A stretch of 64,000 nucleotides of DNA from an uncultured Planctomycetaceae bacterium (GTDB lineage: Bacteria; Planctomycetota; Planctomycetia; Planctomycetales; Planctomycetaceae). Location of the stretch: NCBI GenBank assembly GCA_937916515.1, contig CALFSX010000151.1, forward strand, positions 1-64,000, written 5' to 3'. The translations under genes were made by a program, and so were the position numbers. Below the pieces are notes generated by a model. It was not told the origin of the DNA. It did no database searches and saw only the letters and a list, made by a program, of their open reading frames with translations. Shown here piece by piece: positions 27,981 to 37,698 of this stretch. Every line of letters starts with the position of its first letter. The first letter of the stretch is position 1.

Positions 27981-28433
27981 TCAATTCTGAGCAGAAACAT
28001 GCAGGCTGACGCCAAGCTTGTCACAGAGTTGCAGCAACAGTTTTATGGGGATGGCTCTGTTTTTTTCTTCGAATTTGATCAACGTTGCCGGGGCCGCATT
28101 AAGGGACTTTGCCAGCTGAGTGACGGACAGGCCTTTTGCTTCACGAAATTGCCTGACTTCCGCAGCCAAATCCGACAGCAGCTGATTTTCTCTGCTAAGG
28201 CGTCGTCCGACTCGGGGCCAGTTTTCCATGCTGTCAACAAGTCGTTCGCCTCGGCCCACTTTTCCGGGGCCTTCAGTTGGCGCGCGATAGCCCAGAACTA
28301 CCTTTTTGACGGCTTCCTTTTTAACGGCAAGCTTTTTCTTCGCGGACTTCTTAGCTGTCTTATTCTGAGCTGCGTCGCGGCCAATTTTTGCCCTGGTTGG
28401 CTTTGCAGATTTCTTCACGTCCAAATCCTTCAA
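27981..28433 (-). CDS. XRE-family HTH protein with lysine/alanine-rich N-terminal tail
   Basis: A 150-residue DNA-binding protein. Residues about 90-147 form a Cro/C1-type helix-turn-helix (REAKGLSVTQLAKSLNAAPA, then TLIKFEEKNRAIPIKLLLQL). The first 48 residues are very basic, with repeats of the type KKSAKKK and VKKEAVKKV, similar to histone H1-like and Hc1-type tails. Such a tail would bind DNA non-specifically and could give the regulator a nucleoid-associated character. No partner toxin gene is adjacent. The pairing of tail and HTH is clear in the sequence; the role is inferred. Confidence 0.8.
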   Translation of the reverse strand: MKDLDVKKSAKPTRAKIGRDAAQNKTAKKSAKKKLAVKKEAVKKVVLGYRAPTEGPGKVGRGERLVDSMENWPRVGRRLSRENQLLSDLAAEVRQFREAKGLSVTQLAKSLNAAPATLIKFEEKNRAIPIKLLLQLCDKLGVSLHVSAQN

Positions 28434-28533
28434 TCTTACTACTCGTAACGCCAGGTGCGACTACTTTCATGCACTTGTACAGGTACCTAATAAAGTGCGT
28501 AGATTGGTCAGATGAGTTCAAAGCAGGGTGTGA

Positions 28534-29313
28534 CTACGCGACGTCTCGAATATTGGTGGTTGAGGCGGAGACTTTCAATAGCTCAGGGCGAACAGTTTCC
28601 AACAAAGTCAATTCCAAGCACTTAAGTATTCCAGCAACCGCTGCCCCGTCCATTACTCGGTGGTCGTACGCCAGAGTGACTCGGCAAAGCCCACCTTCAT
28701 CCAGCGGCCCATACGTGAGACATCCTGTCTGAATTGACGGTGGGACTTGAATTTCCGTTTCCTGGCCCGCCAAAGTCGACAGAAAAAACGTCCCCAGGCG
28801 TGAAGCCCGTTTCGACTTGGCGACATGGATATTCCATCCCCAAATCATCCGGCGCAACAATGTTGGTAAACCGGCAAGTCGCACCTGCTCGCGGAAAATC
28901 CGTTTCGGGCACTCTGTTGTGAATTGCTGAATCCTGTTTTGGATCTCCTCAAGACTAAGTTCTTCGGGCTTTTCAATGCAGCCCCAAAACAACCACGGAG
29001 CATTCCTGAACTGTCTTTGAACCGTCAAGACCCCGTTGCTGGAAGGGTGCTGATACAAGTGGGCAAACGGCCATCGATACCATGTCTGCCGTAGTTCGGG
29101 AACTTCCGCCGCAACAATCGCAAATGCTTTGATAAACAACGCCGGCCACGATATTCGGACTGCAGAATGACTTCTGGCTTCCGCAATAGCAGCTAAGTTC
29201 ATTGTTCGACTATGAGCACACTGTGGCACAGACTTGTTGAAGTGCAACAGATCCCAGCTGAGCCTGCGATTTCGAGGAATCCCGAAGACGCGACCGTCTT
29301 TGCTGTCAACCAC
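28534..29313 (-). CDS. Stand-alone 2-oxoacid dehydrogenase acyltransferase (E2) catalytic domain
   Basis: A 259-residue protein resembling only the C-terminal catalytic domain of E2 acyltransferases. It begins near the domain boundary (RRLSWDLLHFNKSVP) and carries the active-site block VTLAYDHRVMDGAAVAGIL, where His and Asp of DHRxxDG are intact. Lipoyl and E1/E3-binding domains are missing, and no E1 or E3 gene is near. It could be a chloramphenicol-acetyltransferase-like enzyme using free acyl-CoA, or a domain borrowed for another acyl transfer. It is 100 bp before the XRE-type gene on the same strand. Confidence 0.78.
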   Translation of the reverse strand: MVDSKDGRVFGIPRNRRLSWDLLHFNKSVPQCAHSRTMNLAAIAEARSHSAVRISWPALFIKAFAIVAAEVPELRQTWYRWPFAHLYQHPSSNGVLTVQRQFRNAPWLFWGCIEKPEELSLEEIQNRIQQFTTECPKRIFREQVRLAGLPTLLRRMIWGWNIHVAKSKRASRLGTFFLSTLAGQETEIQVPPSIQTGCLTYGPLDEGGLCRVTLAYDHRVMDGAAVAGILKCLELTLLETVRPELLKVSASTTNIRDVA

Positions 29314-29830
29314 GTTTTCGAGTCCTTAATCTGCGATCCGCAAGAATTTCGCACGACCAAACAAAACTGACACAAATCAGCATGAGTCATAAAACGGCCA
29401 CTTTGAGCCTTTGCCAGCCGCATGCTGATTCAACAGCTGGACGGTACTCAATTGCCGACTTTAAGCACAACTTAGCAAGACAGCATCCTGAGCGCCATCA
29501 CTTGATTCAGTGTAGCAAAGTGTAATCCGCAACTAAATGCTGACTTTAGTGGCAACAACACACGGTCTAAACCACCCACTTCAGCCACGGCACGGCAATC
29601 AGGGCAGTCGTTGCTGCTGCCGTCGCCACATCTGCGGATGCAAGCGTTGTCTACTTTGCTAAACTGGGATTTTGCCGATCAACCACGTGCCGCGAATCGC
29701 CATGTTCGAAGCGGCAGTTCCGGTGGCGATTTTATTTATAACGATCAAGTCTGTTGCTCCAAACCATTCGAGCCAACGGAAGTCAGCGAAGAAGCCAGAA
29801 GCCCGTATTTAAACTCAGAAACGGTGAGCC
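29314..29830. other. Divergent intergenic region, nothing recognised
   Basis: About 517 bp between the E2-like gene (minus) and the TraB/GumN gene (plus). Promoters for both should lie here, but none was identified and no repeat was seen. Confidence 0.45.
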
Positions 29831-30823
29831 ATGAAATTTCAGAATCCACTTCGGTGCCAACCAATGCTGTGCCAACTGGTTTTGTGTGGCCTTGTCCTGG
29901 CTGCTCCAGCATTGTCGTTTGGAGGCGATGCGGCAAACACTAAAATTCAACGGCCGTTTCTTTGGAAAATCACCAGAACTTCAACGGCTGATTCCGCAGC
30001 AAAGCCGCATGCGTATTTGTTCGGCACGATTCATGTCCCCAACAAAAATGTCACTCAACTGCACCCGACGGCACAGCGTGCGTGGGATGAATCAACGGCT
30101 GCGTTTTTCGAAATCGATTTTCTGAAAAACTCCGACGACCAAACCGCCGCCATTTCATTACCGGACGGTCAAAAACTGGAAGATCTTGTACCACCGGACA
30201 CACTACAACGACTGGACGCTCGTCTGAAGAAAATTTCGCCGCTCATGAGCCGCACTGCTCTTCCAAATGCAAAGATTGCTGTCTGGCCGTTGCTGCTGGG
30301 AAACCTGGACGCTCAAATGCGAGACCTTGGCCAACTGCCGATGGACCTGAAGCTGTTTCAGGAAGCTCGTTCAAAATCGAAGCTTGTCGGCGGACTTGAA
30401 CAGGCGACGTCTCAGTTAAAAACCCTGGTCAGTCTCACCAACGAAGAGCAGCTGGCATTCCTGAAGGGCACTCTGGACGGAATGGACGATGACGACGCGA
30501 AAAACATCGATCGCCTGTCGTTGACCATAAAACTTTACGCGTCCGGTGATGCTGAAAAATTCCGTCAGTTTATTGACGAAGACCTGAAACGCAGCACGAT
30601 TTCTGACGAACTGCGAGACAAAATCATTCAGGGGCTGTTAGTCGATCGAAACAAGCTTATGGCCGAGTCTATTGCGAAAAACATGCAACAGTCGTCGGAC
30701 CGAATTTTCTTTTTCGCAGTGGGAGTCGGACATCTTGTGGGAAAAGACAGCGTGCAGGATTTCCTGAAATCACACGACATGACGATTGAGCGTGTTAGCG
30801 CGGATAACTCAGGGATTGAGTGA
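29831..30823 (+). CDS. TraB/GumN family protein
   Basis: A 330-residue exported protein. The signal peptide is hydrophobic (LCQLVLCGLVLAAPALSFGG). The family's first conserved block is YLFGTIHVPNKNVTQLHP with the GT[IM]H motif, and the last is FFFAVGVGHLVGKDSV with GxGHLxG. TraB/GumN proteins are related to metal-dependent proteases (Tiki-like), with the two GxxH motifs at the putative metal site. Both histidine motifs are intact. Substrate is unknown. It stands alone as a single plus-strand gene. Confidence 0.88.
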   Translation: MKFQNPLRCQPMLCQLVLCGLVLAAPALSFGGDAANTKIQRPFLWKITRTSTADSAAKPHAYLFGTIHVPNKNVTQLHPTAQRAWDESTAAFFEIDFLKNSDDQTAAISLPDGQKLEDLVPPDTLQRLDARLKKISPLMSRTALPNAKIAVWPLLLGNLDAQMRDLGQLPMDLKLFQEARSKSKLVGGLEQATSQLKTLVSLTNEEQLAFLKGTLDGMDDDDAKNIDRLSLTIKLYASGDAEKFRQFIDEDLKRSTISDELRDKIIQGLLVDRNKLMAESIAKNMQQSSDRIFFFAVGVGHLVGKDSVQDFLKSHDMTIERVSADNSGIE

Positions 30824-30992
30824 CGAATGCGGCGTTGGGCCACCGCCCTGCCACATCACTCGCGTCCTAACCGTCATTCCCGCGAAGGGTGCTGTGGTGG
30901 CAACTACCTGATATGACCTTCCAAAGCCGGATTGAAGTTGCGGAGCAGCGACAGGGGCTTCGCTACGAACAGATTGCAGATGACAAATTGTA

Positions 30993-33134
30993 CTAAGCGC
31001 CCATAAGGTACGAACGCAGTTGCATCATCATTTGAAGGCAACGCAGTTCAAACGTGGCTTCGTTGGGTACTTTGCCGATGGGAATAATTCTCACGTTCAC
31101 TCGCCGACGAGTTTTGGAATGTCCGTTTTCTCGCGATTCCAAACTGGTTTCGAAACGGATGTCCATTTCGATGGCTTGTCGTTCCGGGGTAGAGCCCCAT
31201 TTTCGAGTAAACCCAACTTGCCCAAGGCGAACTTTCAGCTGCCCCTGTTCCTGGTGTGTTACCTTCATGTCGGCTGATGAGATGAAGGCGTTGAGCTTCA
31301 TGGCGGTCAGCTCCAGCGAGGTTGAAACTTCGATATCCTGCTCAAACAAGAACACTCCATCGACGATTGAAACCAGGCTTTCGCCTTCTTCTACAGGATC
31401 AGCGTGTTCTGTGCTGTCATCCTGCTCCTGATCTTCCCAGCAGGTCCGGTTTCGGCCTGTTTCTTTTGCTCGATACAAACACGCGTCCGCTCGTTCCAGA
31501 ATCGTTTGCACGCTGTCACCCAGACGTCCGGTCGAAACTCCAAATGACGACGTCACGGTCAGTCCGCCGATGCCACCGATCGAACTTTTGGCAATCGCTG
31601 ACCGCAACCGTTCTGCTCGCCGAACGCACGCCTGCAGATCAGTGTCCGGGCACAGCACGACGAATTCTTCACCGCCGTAGCGAGCGATTAGTTCGCCTGA
31701 ATATGTTTCGTGCTGAATCAGTCGAGTCATGTCAACCAGCACCTGGTCACCCGCTTTGTGTCCATAGGTGTCGTTGATCTTTTTGAACTTGTCCACGTCC
31801 AGAAAAATCACGCTCAGGCTGCGAGTGCCTTCGTGGTTGTGGAAATCGTCAAGCAGGTGACGCAACTGAGTTTCCAGCTGTCCGCGATTTGCCACGCCCG
31901 TTAAAGCGTCTCGAGTTGCCGCCAGTTTCAATTCGACGTATTCGCGACTTTGCCGGCGTACTCCGCCCTTACACCGGAACAACTGAACAACGCCGTTGAC
32001 TTTTTTGGGGCCATCCATAATCGGCATCGTGTAGACATCGACGCTTACCTGGCGTGATTCATCCAGTTCGCAAACACGTGTTCCAAATTGAGCTCGACCG
32101 TTTCGCAGCACCTGCGGGACAATCTCTTCAGGGGTCTCAACACTACGACCTCCCGTTTGAGCGATTGGCGCCAACTTGACATCGCGTGCCTGCCAGCTGC
32201 GACCAATAACGTGTTCCATGTCTTTGCCGGTAAGTCCCGGCATGCCGGCTGACCAGACACAATAGTTCAGGTCGCTGTCAACGATGAAAAAACCGTCGTA
32301 CAGCGAATGAAACTGGTACAGAATATTAAGAATCTGTGTCAGTACGACAACTTCGTTACGTTGTTCAACGCTGATTGAATCGGCCGGTTCGTTTTCGCCA
32401 AATGGATCGCCTAACGGAAATAGTCCGTGCCCCTGAGTTTCGTACCAGCGATTCAAAGTACGCACAACATTGCCGTCGTAGCGACTGCCGGATTGTTCGG
32501 TCAGAATTTTGATGACTTCATCGTGCGTCATTCCACGGCGATAGGACTTGGGAGAGCTGAGCGAATCGTAGGCATCAGCCACGGCCAGAATACGTGGCCC
32601 CAGCGGAACTTCACATCCGCCCACTTCTGATTCAAGCCCCGCTCCATCAAAGTTATTGTGCAGCATGCCTAAGGTTGAAAGCAGGCTGGTGTTAACAAAC
32701 AGCGACTGCATCAAACTGACGGCTGAGTGATGATAGAGCGTTACAAAGTCGTATTCTTCATTGCTGAGCTTGCCTGGTTTTCGAAGAATGTGATCGGGCA
32801 CTCCGATCTTTCCCAGATCATGCAGCAATGCGGACAATTCCAATTGAACGCGTTGAGAATCTTCCCACCCCAACAGCTCCGACACACCTCGACAGATCGT
32901 CGCAATTCGTTGACCGTGCAGAATGATCGACGGATCGCGAACCTTCATCACTCGCAGCAGCATCGTCATCACGCCGCGCGACACCATCGTATTACCGGCA
33001 CCTTTCGCCAGCTCACCTCTTGCCAAAGAAGACAGCGACAGCATTCTGTTCAATACAGCGCACGTATCTGTCGGCACTGCCGGCGTCAGCTGGCAATAGA
33101 CTTCTGAGTGCTGATTGAAAGTTGTCTGACTCAC
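30993..33134 (-). CDS. HD-GYP-like plus GGDEF c-di-GMP signalling protein
   Basis: A 713-residue cytoplasmic protein with no membrane segment. Domain order: HD-GYP-like phosphodiesterase (about 55-235) with H105-D106 in LLHDLGKIGVPD and RILAVADAYDSLSS; a PAS-like sensor (about 260-400); a diguanylate cyclase with GGEEF at 487-491; and an unrecognised C-terminal domain (about 590-713). The segment that is normally HHExxDGxGYP reads HNNFDGAGLES, so GYP is lost and the phosphodiesterase may be altered. The inhibitory RxxD site before GGEEF is also missing (YSGE instead), so product inhibition is not expected. The cyclase site itself is intact. Probably makes c-di-GMP in response to an internal signal. 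Confidence 0.9.
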   Translation of the reverse strand: MSQTTFNQHSEVYCQLTPAVPTDTCAVLNRMLSLSSLARGELAKGAGNTMVSRGVMTMLLRVMKVRDPSIILHGQRIATICRGVSELLGWEDSQRVQLELSALLHDLGKIGVPDHILRKPGKLSNEEYDFVTLYHHSAVSLMQSLFVNTSLLSTLGMLHNNFDGAGLESEVGGCEVPLGPRILAVADAYDSLSSPKSYRRGMTHDEVIKILTEQSGSRYDGNVVRTLNRWYETQGHGLFPLGDPFGENEPADSISVEQRNEVVVLTQILNILYQFHSLYDGFFIVDSDLNYCVWSAGMPGLTGKDMEHVIGRSWQARDVKLAPIAQTGGRSVETPEEIVPQVLRNGRAQFGTRVCELDESRQVSVDVYTMPIMDGPKKVNGVVQLFRCKGGVRRQSREYVELKLAATRDALTGVANRGQLETQLRHLLDDFHNHEGTRSLSVIFLDVDKFKKINDTYGHKAGDQVLVDMTRLIQHETYSGELIARYGGEEFVVLCPDTDLQACVRRAERLRSAIAKSSIGGIGGLTVTSSFGVSTGRLGDSVQTILERADACLYRAKETGRNRTCWEDQEQDDSTEHADPVEEGESLVSIVDGVFLFEQDIEVSTSLELTAMKLNAFISSADMKVTHQEQGQLKVRLGQVGFTRKWGSTPERQAIEMDIRFETSLESRENGHSKTRRRVNVRIIPIGKVPNEATFELRCLQMMMQLRSYLMGA

Positions 33135-33682
33135 GGCAGTAAACGATCGGCTATGACTTTTCGATTGTAACCTGTTGCGTCTCGAGGCGTTTTTGAGCGT
33201 GCATCGAGACCAGGAAGTTCTGTTTTGGCAACCTGTGTTGATATTCTAGATCAGCAAATCCACGATGACGCCGCTGAGTGGGGAATTCCGAAATTGGCCG
33301 ACTGGCTGAATCGCTAGGTTCGGAAAAAACTGTCCGGCAGAATCGTCAGGCAACGGGAAATCGTTAAATTCAGACATCTGTGGAAGCGTCTACAGCTCTT
33401 TAATCGCCACCTTAAGGCTCAATTTGTGGCCTTTTGAATCAATTTGTGACTTGGCCAGTAGACCTGCAGAATCTCAAATATTTCGCAAAACTTCTTACGC
33501 GGCAACAACCTTACCAAACACGGCTGGACGCAGCCGTGTTGTTTATATTGTGGGGGTTTGTAAACTTTGCTTCAATCGCCGACCGTCACGATGGCTGCTT
33601 GAAACCACCGTGAACGCACTTGCCGGCGAATCAGCACTAAGCTTTCTTAACAGAGCTTGAGCGTAAAGGACAGGACGCGGCA
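33135..33682. other. Divergent intergenic region, nothing recognised
   Basis: About 550 bp between the GGDEF gene (minus) and pntAB (plus). pntAA, which normally precedes pntAB, is not here. No repeat or gene was recognised. Confidence 0.5.
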
Positions 33683-34072
<390 letters not shown>

Positions 34073-34139
34073 CTGCCCCTGCGACCGCGTGAGTCTCCCA
34101 GGTTTCCTCGTACACTGCTTTGCAACGGAAAATTAAAAC

Positions 34140-35540
34140 GTGAGTCCCGACTTAATCGACCTGTTTTATCTGCTGGCTGCCATCCTGTTTATTATCGGTT
34201 TGAAAGGCCTGACAAAGCCCCGAACCGCCGTGAAAGGCAACCTGCTGGGTTCCCTGGCGATGCTGATTGCTGTTGTCGCCACGATGCTGCACCAGGATGT
34301 TCTTAGCGTTGGCGGACTGCTGATCGCGATGGCTGTTGGTTCTGTTGTCGGCGTGGTTTTGGCATTAAAAATCGAAATGACGGCCATGCCTCAATTGGTG
34401 GCGCTGTTTAACGGGCTGGGCGGCGGAGCGTCTGTGCTGGTTGCGGGAGCTTATCTTGCCGGGAAAGAATTTTCGGGAAAGGTGGCTTCCGGAAACAGCT
34501 TTGCCGACGTGTTAACGGCCACGGCTGCATCAGGATTGATCGGCGCGATTACGCTGTCGGGAAGCCTGGTGGCGTTCGGCAAGCTTCAGGAATTGAAGTT
34601 CATTAAAGACATTTCGTTTCCCGGTCAGAAGCTGCTGAATCTGGTGCTGGCTTTGGCCAGCATTGGGTTCGGATATCTGGTGGCCACTCAGCCGCAGCAC
34701 GCCGAACTCTGGTTTTGGCTGATGACGATCACATCAACAGCGCTGGGAATTCTGCTGGTGATTTCAATCGGTGGAGCTGACATGCCAGTGGTGATTGCTC
34801 TGCTGAATTCATATTCCGGATTGGCGGCTTCCGCAACGGGTTTCGTGCTGAACAACAATCTGCTGATTATCGCAGGTTCGTTGGTGGGAGCATCCGGGCT
34901 GATTCTGACTCGCATCATGTGCGATGCCATGAACCGTTCTTTGTGGGCCGTATTGTTCGGCACCATGCAGGGCGGCGGCAAAGCGTTGTCGGCAGATGAA
35001 GTTTATACCAACGTGAAGTCCACGTCGGCAGACGAAGTCGCCATGATGCTGGAAGTGGCTCAAACAGTTCTGATCGTGCCAGGTTACGGCATGGCGGTCG
35101 CTCAGGCTCAACACGCCGTGCGAGACCTCACCAATCAACTGCTTGGCAAAGATATCAACGTGCTGTTTGGCATTCATCCGGTGGCTGGAAGAATGCCTGG
35201 CCACATGAACGTGCTGCTGGCAGAAGCCGACATCGATTACGATCGGCTGAAGGAAATGGATGAAGTGAATTCGATGATGGATCAGATTGACGTCGCCATC
35301 ATTCTGGGAGCCAACGACGTGGTGAATCCACTGGCTCGCACAGACCCTGACAGCCCGATCGCTGGCATGCCGATCATCGACGCCGACAAAGCCCGCACCG
35401 TCATCGTGATCAAACGCAGCCTGAGCCCTGGCTTTGCTGGAATCGCCAACCCGCTGTTTTCAGCAGACAACGCGTTAATGCTGTTCGCCGACGGTAAGCA
35501 GGCCATCGTCGATATCAACAAGGCATTGCAGGAAGGTTAG
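34140..35540 (+). CDS. pntB: NAD(P) transhydrogenase subunit beta
   Basis: A 466-residue beta subunit, normal in length. Start is GTG. The N-terminal two-thirds are multiple membrane helices (MLIAVVATML, LLIAMAVGSVVGVVLAL) with FNGLGGGASVLVAGA. The C-terminal NADP(H)-binding domain III starts near residue 290 and shows VIVPGYGMAVAQAQHAV, FGIHPVAGRMPGHMNVLLAE and ILGANDVVNPLA. All landmark motifs are intact. It works with PntAB and an unseen PntAA. Confidence 0.96.
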   Translation: MSPDLIDLFYLLAAILFIIGLKGLTKPRTAVKGNLLGSLAMLIAVVATMLHQDVLSVGGLLIAMAVGSVVGVVLALKIEMTAMPQLVALFNGLGGGASVLVAGAYLAGKEFSGKVASGNSFADVLTATAASGLIGAITLSGSLVAFGKLQELKFIKDISFPGQKLLNLVLALASIGFGYLVATQPQHAELWFWLMTITSTALGILLVISIGGADMPVVIALLNSYSGLAASATGFVLNNNLLIIAGSLVGASGLILTRIMCDAMNRSLWAVLFGTMQGGGKALSADEVYTNVKSTSADEVAMMLEVAQTVLIVPGYGMAVAQAQHAVRDLTNQLLGKDINVLFGIHPVAGRMPGHMNVLLAEADIDYDRLKEMDEVNSMMDQIDVAIILGANDVVNPLARTDPDSPIAGMPIIDADKARTVIVIKRSLSPGFAGIANPLFSADNALMLFADGKQAIVDINKALQEG

Positions 35541-36228
35541 TACATCCGAACCAACACGACGTGATGCCAATGTCGCATTGAATACGATGACAACCCACAT
35601 TGTTTACCAAGCTCTGATTCGAGCAAGTTCCCCTCTGCCATGCACAAAGCATATGCGCAACCCGTTCCTCTCAGGTCAGCATTGAATTCCGGACGTTATC
35701 GGGTAACGCCCTGCGTCCGATCACGAACTGGACCTAACCACGGGAATCGACCGTCACTCTATTAACGCCTACAGCGACATTACACAAAAGCCAATGTAGA
35801 TGAACAAAGACGATTAAAACAAATACAATATGACCTGCCTTTCAATCTGATGACCTCCACTCACGACTCAGTTGCCAAGGCAACTACTGGAAATTAAACA
35901 AAAAAACGTGCCCTCATCGATCTAATTCTTGTGGTAAGCTTCACGACGGTGCTGTTTACAGAATCTCGGGTGTAATCAGCACATTTCGCCGCGAATACGC
36001 CAACACCAAATGACCTGCAAACTCACAAAATAAGCTGGCTCATACATAATGGACGCATCTGGCAAAAGTCAGCTACGTTATAAAATCGTTCACTTTGCTG
36101 CCTTTTTCAGTTGTAAATCCCGCCGCCATTTCCGAAGATTGAGGGACCGACTTCCAAGAATAGAATTCTCAAAGTCGAAGCCTACTGTTGTTTTCAATTT
36201 TTTATTTTTGACGAACGAGAGAACACCT
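35541..36228. other. Intergenic region before the pilin-like gene
   Basis: About 690 bp, more AT-rich toward the right end. The frame of the pilin-like gene is open back to about 36049, but that extension lacks prepilin character and is not taken as coding. No hairpin or promoter was identified. Confidence 0.5.
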
Positions 36229-37233
36229 ATGAGAAGAAACGCCCAGATGAAGCGCGGCTTCACGCTGATTGAATTGCTGGTAGTAATTGCCATTATTGCA
36301 ATTCTTATTGCTCTGCTGCTGCCCGCCGTTCAACAGGCCCGTGAAGCAGCACGCCGAACTCAGTGCAAAAACAACCTGAAGCAAATCGGTTTGGCAATGC
36401 ACAACTACCACGATGTTCACACTGCCTTTCCACAGCTTGTTCATGGCGTACGCCGAGCAGCTGACGGAGGCTGGGGACGTGAATGGGGTGGAATGAGCGT
36501 TCACACCATGTTTTTGCCATACATTGATCAGGCTCCCCTGTTCAGCAAGATCAACATGAGTGTTTATTGGCATGACAATCCCAACCGTGGCTTTTTCAGA
36601 ACAAAGCTGGCTGCGTTTCAGTGCCCATCAGATCCTAAGCCTGCGGCAAATGACGGCTTCAACAACTACGGTGCCTGTACCGGACCTAACTTCGGTTGGG
36701 AAGCTAACCTTAATCGCATCAAGGGCTATTTTCATCGCCGATTTGCAAGCCGAATGCGTGACATCACCGATGGAACATCAAATACGATTGCCTTTGCAGA
36801 AATGACAACTGGCGATAATGACAACGGCACGTTCGTCACAGAACGCGGCGACTTTGCTCGCGCTCAATCGCTGGCTGGCATTAATCCCGTGAAGCCAACT
36901 CGGGCGCAAATGGAAACCTACGGTCAGGCTTGTGCCGCTGGTGGTGCAAATCACCGAAGCGATCGTGGCTTGTCGTGGGGTAACCCTATGATGAGTGGTA
37001 CTGGTGTTAATACAATTGTTACTCCAAACTGGAAATACCCCAACGGTCATGAGTGCGGTGGCTGTGGTTCTGGAGACGCACGAGGCGTTTGGGCGTCGCG
37101 AAGTCGACATACTGGCGGCAGTCAGCACCTGCTGGGAGACGGTTCAGTTCGATTCATCAGCGAGAACATCGACTTCGATCTTTACCAGTCAATTGGCTCA
37201 TCAAATATGGGCGAAACAGTTGGCGAATTCTAA
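36229..37233 (+). CDS. DUF1559 pilin-like protein (H-X9-DG type)
   Basis: A 334-residue type II secretion/type IV pilin-like protein of the DUF1559 family, much expanded in planctomycetes. The start at ATG 36229 is chosen because gagag precedes it and the prepilin signal follows at once: [19 protein letters not shown], cleaved before Phe by a prepilin peptidase. [20 protein letters not shown] follows the helix and is a family hallmark. The C-terminus has H-X9-DG ([12 protein letters not shown]). It is followed by a terminator-like hairpin and a small lipoprotein gene. Function in planctomycetes is unproven; a pseudopilus or surface fibre is the usual guess. Confidence 0.93.
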   Translation: MRRNAQMKRGFTLIELLVVIAIIAILIALLLPAVQQAREAARRTQCKNNLKQIGLAMHNYHDVHTAFPQLVHGVRRAADGGWGREWGGMSVHTMFLPYIDQAPLFSKINMSVYWHDNPNRGFFRTKLAAFQCPSDPKPAANDGFNNYGACTGPNFGWEANLNRIKGYFHRRFASRMRDITDGTSNTIAFAEMTTGDNDNGTFVTERGDFARAQSLAGINPVKPTRAQMETYGQACAAGGANHRSDRGLSWGNPMMSGTGVNTIVTPNWKYPNGHECGGCGSGDARGVWASRSRHTGGSQHLLGDGSVRFISENIDFDLYQSIGSSNMGETVGEF

Positions 37234-37274
37234 TCAATTATCATTGAGCAATCAGTGAATAATAGTGAACTATG

Positions 37275-37305
37275 GCAGCCCACAGAATTTACGTCTGTGG
37301 GCTGC
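37275..37305 (+). terminator. Hairpin after the pilin-like gene
   Basis: gcagcccacag (37275-37285) pairs perfectly with ctgtgggctgc (37295-37305) across a 9-base loop. Only a weak T stretch follows (tgctgtttaa), so it may attenuate rather than fully stop transcription into the lipoprotein gene. Confidence 0.65.
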
Positions 37306-37355
37306 TGCTGTTTAATGAGCACGCGATATTTTTAAAATTAGAAGAGAGTGTTGAA

Positions 37356-37667
37356 ATGATCGTACGCAAGCAAGTTTTGGGTTTAGGGTTACTGAGTCTT
37401 ATCCTGGGATGTGGAAGTCCAACTGTCAGCGACAATCCCGTTGATGTGGAGCAAACGTCAACGCCATTGAAAACTATGCTGGAAGAGGTTGCAGCTTCGG
37501 GGGAATTGGGCAGCACTGCAATGACAATTCGTGATGCGATTGAGGGCATGAGAGCAACCGGCGACGTAAGGGCGGCAGACCTGATCGCTGATTTAGATGA
37601 TCTGGAAAAAACGGGTGACTCCAAATTGATCAAGAAGAAAGCCGCTGCAATGATCAAGAAGCTCTAG
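37356..37667 (+). CDS. Small lipoprotein, function unknown
   Basis: A 103-residue lipoprotein. The ATG at 37356 is preferred, as gaagagag lies upstream and the signal peptide starts at once: MIVRKQVLGLGLLSLILGC, with lipobox LILGC. The mature part is short, acidic then basic, ending in SKLIKKKAAAMIKKL, and is probably helical. Small lipoproteins directly after DUF1559 genes are common in planctomycetes, but no function is known. A longer reading from 37272 would bury the lipobox. Confidence 0.75.
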   Translation: MIVRKQVLGLGLLSLILGCGSPTVSDNPVDVEQTSTPLKTMLEEVAASGELGSTAMTIRDAIEGMRATGDVRAADLIADLDDLEKTGDSKLIKKKAAAMIKKL

Positions 37668-37698
37668 AGTTAACGACTCAGAAGTAGATTGAGCCATC

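Noticed and set aside
36049-36228. A longer start for the DUF1559 pilin-like gene
   Set aside because: It would place 60 residues before the prepilin signal, which must be near the N-terminus; the ATG at 36229 has a gagag site before it.
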